A DNA stretch of 29,244 nucleotides, from positions 1 through 29,244 of IMG/VR virus record IMGVR_UViG_3300024999_002110; one strand, given 5' to 3'. Both the position numbers and the translations under genes were made by a program. The first letter of the stretch is position 1. Each line of letters opens with the position of its first letter. Of this stretch, positions 6,310-14,400 are shown in pieces. The notes beneath the pieces are model-generated. The model saw only the letters and a program-made list of their open reading frames with translations. It ran no database searches and was not told where the DNA came from. Source of the stretch: a virus.

Positions 6310-7782
6310 TTAAATTACATTCTTTAATCCATTACTTAAATCTATGCTTTTCAATCTTTCTATTTCAATATCATGTAATAATTTAAACTTATCAAATTCA
6401 CTAAAACATAATTCTCTATTAATTGTTTTTAAATCATTGTTCACATTCATAATAAGAAATGCACTATAAAGATCACGTTGAATTTTAAATTCCCCAAAAT
6501 CATTCCACCGTTCTGATAAATCCTTTTTATTATATTCGTTAGTTATATGATTATACTGACTTGCTTTAATGCTATAAGTATTAATTTTATATAATTGTGT
6601 TCCATTCCATTTAAGTTTATTATCTAAAATTTTTAAAAACATTGAAGGTGCTTTATTTGCTAAACTTTTGCCAAATCGTTTCTTTTTATTAAATTTACCT
6701 GTTTTATCATTAATAGTAGTATTTTTACTTCTTTTCTGCAATCCCTTATAATTCATATCCTCAACATAAAATTTATCACCTAAATTTAATATCTTATTTG
6801 CTAAAATATTATGTGATTGCTTCCTTAATACTGATTGTTTTCTAAATAATTCTTTTCTAATATTCTTAATTTTAATATAATGATTGCTATAAATCCATTT
6901 ATCCTTATTGCCTTTAATTATAGTACCATTCTCATTATATTTATTAGGATTAGTAACACGTTTGCTTCTGTCCATTTTTCTTTGAAGTAATTTAATTTCT
7001 CTGTCTATTTTATTAATTTCAGGTGCTAATTCTAACAATTTAATATCATATTGACTACTATAAGCAATCGTTTGTGTACCAATATCAATTCCAACAGAAC
7101 CAGTTCCTATTTGTCCTTTAATTTCTCCAGTTTCTTTATGAATCTTAATAGGAGGAATACCTTCTAAAATTAATTGAACATAATAATGATATTTACCTTT
7201 AATCATATCTCTTTTAATTCTACAATATTTGATATTATCTTGAATTGCCATATGAGCATAGACATCATTATCTTTAATTATTACTGGAATTTTTAATCCA
7301 TTCCAAATTAATAAATTAGTTTTAATATCATATCTAATTCCACTTTTATTCCATTTACCTTCAATACTTTTTAATTCATCATATTTAATAAAATTAACTT
7401 TTTTAGCAGTATGAAACATTAATTTTTCAAAAGTAGAATATGCTCTTGATGCTAATTTTTGGCAAGTTAGACTATCAATATTATCCTTAAAATGTTTATA
7501 CATTGGTTTAACAAATTCATGAAGTGAATATTCATTAATATTATAAAGTTTATTCAAATCATTAAATTGTTTGTTTCTATTTTTACCTTTAGGCAATTTA
7601 CTAATTCTTGTATATTCCTTAGATTCCCTCATATGATTATATCTTTTTATAATTTCACCTAAACAAACATTATATATTTGTCTACATATATTAAATCGTT
7701 TATTTAAAATATCTTCTTGATATATTTCTGTATTTAAAGGAAGAGTTAGAACATAATTTGATTTTGAATTATCTTTACTCAT
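6310..7782 (-). CDS. tnpB: TnpB-like RNA-guided nuclease lacking the zinc knuckle
   Basis: A 490-aa OrfB/TnpB-family protein. The RuvC-like triad can be read: Asp in GIDIGT near residue 231, Glu in YVEDMN near 339 and Asp in QRDLYSAF near 435. In usual TnpB proteins a CxxC...CxxC zinc knuckle lies between the second and third motifs. Here that segment (KASQYNHITNEYNKKDLSERW) contains no cysteine at all, so this belongs to a zinc-less branch, while the catalytic triad appears intact. The N-terminal 200 residues are basic and match the position of the RNA/DNA-recognition lobe. It starts at an ATG behind AAGGAGGTGA and has its own TTGCAT-17-TATAAT promoter. TnpB cuts DNA next to a short motif under guide-RNA control and helps the element persist. 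No tnpA partner is present. Longer than the common 370-430 aa form. Confidence 0.85.
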   Translation of the reverse strand: MSKDNSKSNYVLTLPLNTEIYQEDILNKRFNICRQIYNVCLGEIIKRYNHMRESKEYTRISKLPKGKNRNKQFNDLNKLYNINEYSLHEFVKPMYKHFKDNIDSLTCQKLASRAYSTFEKLMFHTAKKVNFIKYDELKSIEGKWNKSGIRYDIKTNLLIWNGLKIPVIIKDNDVYAHMAIQDNIKYCRIKRDMIKGKYHYYVQLILEGIPPIKIHKETGEIKGQIGTGSVGIDIGTQTIAYSSQYDIKLLELAPEINKIDREIKLLQRKMDRSKRVTNPNKYNENGTIIKGNKDKWIYSNHYIKIKNIRKELFRKQSVLRKQSHNILANKILNLGDKFYVEDMNYKGLQKRSKNTTINDKTGKFNKKKRFGKSLANKAPSMFLKILDNKLKWNGTQLYKINTYSIKASQYNHITNEYNKKDLSERWNDFGEFKIQRDLYSAFLIMNVNNDLKTINRELCFSEFDKFKLLHDIEIERLKSIDLSNGLKNVI

Positions 7783-7822
7783 AAATATTCACCTCCTTGA
7801 TATTTATTTTATAATTTTATTA

Positions 7823-7851
7823 ATTATACCATATATTAAATTAATATGCAA
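7823..7851 (-). promoter_or_regulatory. Sigma-A promoter of tnpB
   Basis: Minus strand: TTGCAT (7851-7846), exactly 17 nt, TATAAT (7828-7823), placed about 40 nt before the tnpB start codon. Near-consensus, so the gene need not rely on read-through from the lysis genes. Confidence 0.75.
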
Positions 7852-7878
7852 GAATTTTATTTATAATTTATATAGAAC

Positions 7879-7919
7879 GCCATTCATCCTCACATGCTAA
7901 AGCATGGAGGCTTTCTGGC
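7879..7919. repeat. IS200/IS605-type end hairpin
   Basis: A nested imperfect palindrome: GCCA/TGGC outside, CCTC/GAGG in the middle and CATGC/GCATG around a TAAA loop. This layout is common at ends of IS200/IS605 elements. Next to it, 7921-7984 is a purine-rich, GC-richer tract on the plus strand unlike the phage DNA. It is either the left end of this element or the 3' scaffold end of an older TnpB element. Confidence 0.5.
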
Positions 7920-7984
7920 TAACTCTTGTAAAAATGAAAGTGGGGAAGGAGCGAGAGAAGACAGTGTGTAAAAGGTAGAGGAGG

Positions 7985-8338
7985 TTATTTTACTTCTCCA
8001 CTAATATCAGCATTAGATTTAATATTACTACTATCACTATTATTTTTATTCATTAATGTTTCGACCGATTTTACACTTACACTCGCTAAAATTATTCCAT
8101 TAATAAAATTTATAAAAATTGCTTCACCATTGAATATATTTTCTCCTAAAAAATGTTTAGATAAAAATAGTAAAAACTCAGAAATCATGAAAACTAGGTA
8201 TTTCGTAGATAATGTTTTACCAAACGCTTTTTTATAGATGTTATCTACAATGTCTTTAAAATATTGTACTAGTAATACAACTACTAGAATTAAAGTTGTA
8301 ATAGTAGATAGATTCTGAATTGAAATAAATTGTTCCAT
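7985..8338 (-). CDS. Holin-like small membrane protein
   Basis: A 117-aa protein with hydrophobic segments at about residues 11-30 (TITTLILVVVLLVQYF), 48-65 (YLVFMISEFLLFLSKHFLG) and 73-95 (AIFINFINGIILASVSV), followed by a polar Asn/Ser-rich tail. Small size, two or three membrane spans, a charged C-terminus and position directly downstream of the endolysin gene fit a class I or II holin, which would form lesions in the cell membrane and release the amidase at lysis. The ATG at 8338 is preferred over a GTG at 8350 because AAAGGAG is then 11-12 nt upstream instead of touching the start. The exact holin family is not identified. Confidence 0.7.
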   Translation of the reverse strand: MEQFISIQNLSTITTLILVVVLLVQYFKDIVDNIYKKAFGKTLSTKYLVFMISEFLLFLSKHFLGENIFNGEAIFINFINGIILASVSVKSVETLMNKNNSDSSNIKSNADISGEVK

Positions 8339-8381
8339 AATAGAACACACTCCTTTAATATTTAATTATATTAATTTTATC

Positions 8382-9161
8382 TTATTTATTATTTATTTTC
8401 TCTAACAATCTTGCCATCATAGTAAATAACAACCAATTATCAGTTTTTTCATCCATTTTATTACTCCATAAATTACCATCATTAATAATCCCATTTTTAA
8501 TTAAACTATCCAATGAATTAATTCCTGCGTCTTTCATCCATTTTTCTATTGCCATATCAATTAATTCCTCCTTGTTATTATTTGTATTTAAATTTTCTGT
8601 TACTTTTAATTGTAAATTAAAACATTTAACTAATCCATTTACAATCGAATCTGCTAATCCATCTAAAAACTTATTATCTTTAAGTAATTTAGCATTATTA
8701 GATGAAGATACAAATAAATTCTCTAATAAAATTGCTGGCATATTACTTTCACGTAAAATATGAAAATTACTTTTCTTCATACCACGATCAATTACATTAT
8801 AATTTTTCAAATAACTCATTACTTCATTATGTATTACCTTTTGATATTCTATAGATTTGCTAGAAGGATTAGTATAAATATGTGATTCCCAACCACTTGC
8901 ATTAATATTTGTTGCTGAATTACAATGGAAACTAATAAGATAATCAGCATTAATTTTATTAGCATATTTTGTTCTATCAGATAATTGACCTCTAGGTAAT
9001 ACTATAATTTCACAAATGTATTTATTTTGTAGACGATCTATTACTTCATTAGAAATAATTTCATTTAAATTTGCTTCTATCAAATTATTCCCACAAGCAC
9101 CTGGATCATTTAATTTATACTGTGGAGTTATTCCATGACCTATATCTACCAAAATTATCAT
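8382..9161 (-). CDS. Endolysin, N-acetylmuramoyl-L-alanine amidase (Amidase_3)
   Basis: A 259-aa lysin that should cut the bond between N-acetylmuramic acid and L-alanine in peptidoglycan. The Amidase_3 signature is clear: VDIGHG with the first zinc His near residue 9, a Glu in NLIEANLNE near 29, SFHCN with the third zinc ligand near 75, and the catalytic Glu in LLENLF near 146. The domain ends around residue 180. After an Asn-rich linker there is a C-terminal region of about 60 residues (EKWMKDAGINSLDSLIKNG, then LWSNK, then LLFTMMARLL) resembling the small helical wall-binding or targeting tails of clostridial lysins. No signal peptide, consistent with holin-dependent release. ATG follows AAAAGGAGGAA. 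It lies between the XhlA-like and holin-like genes. Confidence 0.9.
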   Translation of the reverse strand: MIILVDIGHGITPQYKLNDPGACGNNLIEANLNEIISNEVIDRLQNKYICEIIVLPRGQLSDRTKYANKINADYLISFHCNSATNINASGWESHIYTNPSSKSIEYQKVIHNEVMSYLKNYNVIDRGMKKSNFHILRESNMPAILLENLFVSSSNNAKLLKDNKFLDGLADSIVNGLVKCFNLQLKVTENLNTNNNKEELIDMAIEKWMKDAGINSLDSLIKNGIINDGNLWSNKMDEKTDNWLLFTMMARLLEKINNK

Positions 9162-9197
9162 ATTTTAAATTCCTCCTTTTAATTTAACAAATTTCAA

Positions 9198-9659
9198 TTA
9201 CTTCACTGCCATGTAAATACTCCCACCAATAGTTGCCAAACCTCCGAAAAATAAAATTATTTGTATATATACCTTACTTTTCCCATCAATTTTTGCCACC
9301 TCAACTTTAGTAGAATTGTCTTGTTTGTTCATAAGTAAGTTATTCAATCCTGATAGCATGGCATTATGATTGGTTAACATTTGCCCCTCGATCTTATCCA
9401 TACTTTTTTTTAGGGATTCCTGACCTTGTTTAACATTATTTAATGTTTCATTATTCTTGGCAAATTCGATTTCTATACTTCTCAATCGTTCATCATGAGA
9501 CTTTATTCGCTCATCTACTTCATTAAAACGCTCTTTAATTTCAATAGTATTCACTTTACAACCATCTCCTTCCGAAATTTCATCAATTCCATTATAAAGA
9601 CTTCCACAAAAATTCCTATCAATCTTATCATTCTTATAATTATTTTCACTATTTATCAT
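9198..9659 (-). CDS. XhlA-like lysis-associated membrane protein
   Basis: A 153-aa protein with a long amphipathic coiled coil (about residues 38-110, heptads such as IKERFNEVDERIKSHDERLRS) and one C-terminal membrane span (VYIQIILFFGGLATIGGSIYMAV). This is the architecture of haemolysin XhlA proteins of Bacillus and related prophages, which act with a holin and an amidase in host lysis. The N-terminal 35 residues are polar and unassigned. It is the first gene of the lysis cassette, 36 nt ahead of the endolysin. GAGAGGTG precedes the ATG. The role is inferred from architecture and neighbourhood. Confidence 0.7.
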   Translation of the reverse strand: MINSENNYKNDKIDRNFCGSLYNGIDEISEGDGCKVNTIEIKERFNEVDERIKSHDERLRSIEIEFAKNNETLNNVKQGQESLKKSMDKIEGQMLTNHNAMLSGLNNLLMNKQDNSTKVEVAKIDGKSKVYIQIILFFGGLATIGGSIYMAVK

Positions 9660-9738
9660 AAAACAATTGACACCTCTCTTATTATGTTATATAATTATAA
9701 TCACACAATAATAAGTGCATTTTATTATTGCTGTTAAT

Positions 9739-9773
9739 AACTACAATGGAATGAGAGTGATTCCATTGTAGTT
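9739..9773. terminator. Perfect 14-bp hairpin between tail and lysis genes
   Basis: AACTACAATGGAAT (9739-9752) and ATTCCATTGTAGTT (9760-9773) are perfectly complementary around GAGAGTG. No strong T run follows on either side, so this may be an RNA-processing or stability structure instead of a full terminator. Confidence 0.5.
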
Positions 9774-9843
9774 TCAAAATACATATTAAACTAATCATAA
9801 TTCAACATTGCAACAATCTAACAATCTAAAATAAAATTAATCT

Positions 9844-9907
9844 TAGAATCTCAATTAAATCTCCGCGAGAGCCTACGAGCACCAGAGAGGTTTATATTGA
9901 GATTCTA
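9844..9907 (-). ncRNA. Candidate structured RNA: long stem with GC-rich apical loop
   Basis: TAGAATCTCAAT (9844-9855) pairs with ATTGAGATTCTA (9896-9907). Inside it TAAA pairs with TTTA and TCTC with GAGA, giving about 20 pairs. The apical 21 nt (9864-9884) are two-thirds G+C inside otherwise very AT-rich DNA. It lies in the 300-nt gap between the 367-aa tail gene and the lysis genes. The strand is assumed from the neighbours. It could be a late-mRNA control element, a small RNA or the remnant end of a transposon. Confidence 0.35.
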
Positions 9908-9959
9908 TTTATATTTTTAAACATATTTCTAATAACACAATTCTAATTCCATAATCAAT

Positions 9960-11063
9960 TTATACCACCATATAACTTATTCCTTCACCACTTACAGAAG
10001 AATCTATGTATATTAAATTTGCGTTAGACACTTCAATTGTTCTATATTCTAATTTTTCAATTTCTACTCCATAGACAGTAGAAGATACATCACTTCCACC
10101 AATGTAAATATATCCTGTATTTGCTCTTTTAGCAGTTATTGTTACTTTTTTACAAGAAATACCAGGTAATTGTACTCTGGTTCCAGCAGTAGTAACATTA
10201 ATAGTTGCGCCTGTTAATGTACCACTACTAATTATTTTCATACTACCAGGATTAACATCAGTAAACTTTTCTGTTCCATCTGCATTAATAGGCACTATTT
10301 TACCAATATTAGCAGTACCACTTGGAATAGGGTTAGTTATCTCAATAGGTAATGCACCAGTACCATCCCCTTGTAATTGTTTTATAATACCTTTTGAAAA
10401 AGCAATTAAACTACCAGATAATGTAGGATCTATAATTGGACTATCTGCTTTTAATCCAATACCAACAATACCACCATCAGATGAATTTATACTACCAGGA
10501 TTTAGACTAGTAAATATTTCTGTTCCTGAAGAATTTTTATTTACTATTCCATTTGTAACCCCAGGAGTAGTTTGATCAATTTTAACACTAGGGATATTAT
10601 TTATTTCAACAACATTATTATCGCTATTTAGTGCCATTGCTTTACCTAATACAGTAATATTACCACTTGTATAAGAAGTAATTTCTGCTCTAATTTTTAA
10701 CAAACAATTACAATTAACCTTATAAATACCAGGAGAAGTAATTAATGATAAAATATTATTATCATCTTTAGTTACTTTTATTGGTACAAAATTAGCACCA
10801 TCTACACTTCCTTTTACAGTTATTTCTCCTACAAATGTTCCTGTTACTTGTAATTTTACTGTCCCATACCCATCAACTGTAAAATCTACACCATTGCCTA
10901 TTGCTGAAGCAGAATCTTGTAGAATTAAATTCTTAGGTTTAGCAGAATGTATCATTACATATTGAGAATTGCTTTCGCCTTTAATTTCTGTATACTGTAA
11001 ACTATTAGCATCTAAAATTTGTGGTACAAAATTACCATCTTGGTCTGTAATTAAAACTGCCAA
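9960..11063 (-). CDS. Phage tail/fibre structural protein, beta-rich
   Basis: A 367-aa protein that starts at TTG (11063), as no ATG or GTG lies nearby and AAAGGAGTGA is placed 9 nt upstream. The first 150 residues resemble a jelly-roll-like domain (FTVDGYGTVKLQVTGTFVGEITVKGSVDGANFVPI). Then two related segments follow: GIVNKNSSGTEIFTSLNPGS and KIVPINADGTEKFTDVNPGS, a repeated unit of about 90 residues. The C-terminal 90 residues (TVYGVEIEKLEYRTIEVSNANLIYI) look like a tip domain reporting a sugar- or surface-binding role. Such repeats are usual in baseplate-attached fibres. It is the last gene of the long tail operon. No catalytic motif is seen. Confidence 0.65.
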   Translation of the reverse strand: MAVLITDQDGNFVPQILDANSLQYTEIKGESNSQYVMIHSAKPKNLILQDSASAIGNGVDFTVDGYGTVKLQVTGTFVGEITVKGSVDGANFVPIKVTKDDNNILSLITSPGIYKVNCNCLLKIRAEITSYTSGNITVLGKAMALNSDNNVVEINNIPSVKIDQTTPGVTNGIVNKNSSGTEIFTSLNPGSINSSDGGIVGIGLKADSPIIDPTLSGSLIAFSKGIIKQLQGDGTGALPIEITNPIPSGTANIGKIVPINADGTEKFTDVNPGSMKIISSGTLTGATINVTTAGTRVQLPGISCKKVTITAKRANTGYIYIGGSDVSSTVYGVEIEKLEYRTIEVSNANLIYIDSSVSGEGISYMVV

Positions 11064-11089
11064 ATATATTCACTCCTTTTATATTAATA

Positions 11090-11449
11090 TTATAAATATG
11101 GATATATTTTAGGTATTTTACTACCTACAGATACATTAAAATTATTCTGATTACTTTTATTTCCAAATATATTTAATTGTAATATTTCCGCATTTATTAT
11201 TTCTACAGTAATAAATTTAGTTTTATCTGTTGTATTTATAATATTGCTAAATTCATTTAGTCCTTCTAGTTCTGATATTTCATAAATATTATTACTAATC
11301 ATTATATTATAAATATTAAATTCTCTAACTATATAACTAGAAAGAGTATTACTTGTAATAACTTTCCCATACAAGTAATACTCTTCATTAGAATTCACGT
11401 TCATTTTATAAAATTTCTGATTAGATATTTCTGATAAAATTAAATCCAT
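11090..11449 (-). CDS. Unknown 119-aa tail-operon protein
   Basis: The ATG at 11449 (MDLILSEISNQKFYK) is chosen because GAGGTGG lies 11 nt upstream. An alternative GTG at 11464 would overlap that ribosome binding site. The protein is Asn- and Ile-rich, has no cysteine, membrane span or signal peptide, and is predicted to be mainly beta-strand (YYLYGKVITSNTLSSYIVREF). It sits between the 1822-aa spike protein and the 367-aa fibre protein, so a small chaperone, adaptor or baseplate role is likely. I do not recognise the family. Confidence 0.55.
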   Translation of the reverse strand: MDLILSEISNQKFYKMNVNSNEEYYLYGKVITSNTLSSYIVREFNIYNIMISNNIYEISELEGLNEFSNIINTTDKTKFITVEIINAEILQLNIFGNKSNQNNFNVSVGSKIPKIYPYL

Positions 11450-11470
11450 ATAATCAATTACCACCTCATT

Positions 11471-14400
11471 TTAAGGTCTAATTTTAACCAATACTAAACC
11501 TTGTCTTCTAGCAACACTTATTGTACCAGAATAATTATTACCTCTCATTGTATACCAAGTACCAGAAGGTAAAATATAAGATTGTGTAACTTCGTTCATA
11601 TTTAATAATGCTACACAATTATCAAACTTTCTACTAAATAAACCATTATTCAATTGATAATCTTCTAATGGATTTCCAGTAGTAATAAAACATTCAGGTT
11701 GCATTTGTTCATGCCAGTTGCTTCCGTATGTATCTGATCCCCAATCTGAATGACAATAATAAGCATTTTTATGTTTACCCATTAAAAATCCTGCCAAACT
11801 AAACATTCTAGCAGGATATAATTCACTTGAACTTCTAGCAAGAGCAACTACCCATTTATCATTTTCTCCACACCATTTTATAAAATCTATTTCATTTTTT
11901 ATGAATTCTAAATCAAATCCTTCTGTTGTAATGACATCTGGATTTGTTGTCCAAGTATATAACCAAGTTTCTAATAAATATCCATCAAATGGCATTGCAA
12001 GTAATTTTGTATCTTCTACAAGTGTTCCATCTAAATTAAAATCTCTAGCACATCCGAAATTAGTCGTAAGATATTTACCTTGTCTGTGCAATTCATTTGC
12101 TAATAATTGCATTCTATTAGCACTAGAAGATAATCTCTCATAAACACTTCTAAAATTTAGTAATTGACTTGCTTCTGCTGACCAGTTAAAATCTACAAGA
12201 GTACCATAACTTTCTCCCCAAAAATCATCAATATATATTCCATCTGACCATATTTCTCTTTCTCTGATTAATCTATCGACATACCATTGTACTGTTTCAA
12301 GGTTTTTCCAATCATAATAGTATCTACCATCACCAAAAGGACTAGAAAATCCAGTTGCATCTACGCAAAACCATTCCTTACGTTGTGCCATAATCTCTTG
12401 CCATCCTATTTGATTTGGATAATCTGATAAATCATCAAAATAATGAAATAAAAATAATTCAGGGTATAATTTATATATTACGTCAGCTTTTACATTTGAC
12501 CAATCAGATATAGGACTATAGTGCATATCATAGTCAAGCATTTGCTTTTGGTTATATACTGTAGGACGAAAAACTTCCCATCTGCCTATTCTTTTTGTTA
12601 CATCAGGTAATATTTTTTGTATTTTAGGTACAATAACTTCAGCATATAAATTATTAATATTTGTAGGCAAATTATTTTCTATTATTGGTTCTTGCAAATT
12701 ATCTAAAACAAGTGGATAAATAGTAAGAGTTTTAGAATCAGTGATACCTTCATATGATGCATTAATTGTTATTTCACTAGATATAGATGGTAATGTATAA
12801 ATAGCATTGGATAATCCAATTGAATTAGTTGGTAATGATATAATACTGCCAATATTTGGAGATATAGAGTAATTAACTGTAAGATTTTTCTGTTCAACAT
12901 TATTCCCATTATATTTTAATTGTGAATATAATTTAATTTGTTTAATTGTTTCAGTATTTAATTCTGTATAAGGTATTGTTAATTCTACATCATCTACAAT
13001 AGGAATATCTTGTTCTTCTATCACAATTATATCATCTACCCAAATAATTCCTGTTCCACCTCTACCAATATCTATTATTATATCTATTTCTTTAATTGTT
13101 TTTGTTGGAATAAATTCAAAATTTAATTGTGTCCAATCAAATGTATCTGAAGGCCATATCTGAGCAGTACCCAATGGATTCCATTCACTTGTATCATCTG
13201 TATATTTAATCCAAGTCTCAAACCATAAATTTGCACCATTTATACAATTTTCACCTTTTGCCCAAGCATTAAATATAACCTTTTTAGGTGTAATTTGATT
13301 TAAAGTAACTGTTTGTTCTATTTGTGTATATCTACAATCAATTCTATCAATATTAAATTTGCAAGATAAAGGAGTAGAATGATATATATTTGAATCTATA
13401 CTTATACCTAATCCTGTAACATCTTCATCTGACATATTTGTGCCATAATTAGACCATCCAGATAATTGTAAAGAAAAATCATTATTTGAAATATTATTAA
13501 TTGTAACTATAGGTATTATACTACAATTTTCAATCCAGTTATATTCACCTTGAAATACCCAAAATCTTAATTTTGCTTTAATATATCCTGTAGTATTAGG
13601 TTCAAATAATACTTTATATTGATTACCTATATTGGATACTGTGATATATTTATATACGGTTAAATCTTGATTATCATTCGCATCATAATAATGCAATGAT
13701 ATTTGTAAATTAGAGGAAATAATATTCTCTCTTTTAAAATAAAATCCTACTTCCAAATTGTCTCCAACATTCACATCGAACTTTTGAGATTGAACAATAA
13801 CCCAATTATCTGTTATGTCATCATATATTGGAGGAGTAATTTTAAATGCTTTACCAGATGATTGTATTATAGGATTTTCAATATTTGTTACAGTAGCGTT
13901 CACTCCAACACTTGACCCATATACTTCCCATCCAGAAGGAATTGTAGAATTGACAGGATAAATAGAATAATTACCATTATATAAATGCTCAAATGTTTGA
14001 ATGGGAGAATCTTCCTCTTTTAAACTTAAAGCATTCATAAAATATGTAATTCCTTGTGAATCACTACCATATACTAAATATCTAAAATCTACTTCAATTG
14101 CATCAATAGGTGCTTGTAAAATAATTTGATTTAAATTATATGTTATTGTATATGGAATTGTATAAAATTCTTCATCTCCTGATCCATCACTAGTATTAAA
14201 TTGTATCCCTAATAATCCGTTAGAATTAGCAGTAGATTTAGTATATATTGAGAAATTATATTGTCTGCCACCAATTATAGGAACATTAGATTTATTTATA
14301 CTTTTCCATGATGCTTTAGGAAAATTAAAATACATTGATCTTGTACCATCAATTGCTACTTCATTAGAAAATCCACTATCTACAATAGAATCACCATAAA

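Larger units (their letters stand above)
6061..7919 (-). mobile_element. IS200/IS605-type element carrying only tnpB (limits approximate)
   Basis: The element consists of a tnpB gene with its own promoter, a hairpin (7879-7919) typical of IS200/IS605 ends on one side, and two further hairpins (6231-6266 and 6101-6133) on the other. There is no Y1 transposase (tnpA), so any movement would need a helper. It separates the lysis cassette from the high-GC cassette without visibly breaking a gene. Family elements have no terminal inverted repeats or target duplications, so exact ends cannot be read from one copy. Confidence 0.55.

Noticed and set aside
6310-7782. TldR-type (nuclease-dead TnpB) regulator
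   Set aside because: The three acidic residues of the RuvC site appear present, so a dead nuclease is not supported by the sequence.
5862-7984. IStron (group I intron joined to a TnpB element), known from Clostridia
   Set aside because: There is not enough room upstream of tnpB for a group I intron core, and no interrupted gene is seen on the flanks.
11901-12143. Open frames opposite to the 1822-aa gene and other structural genes (also 3460-3645, 3838-4041, 15852-16052, 23594-23854, 26576-26773)
   Set aside because: They lie entirely inside clear genes on the other strand, lack ribosome binding sites and have unnatural composition.
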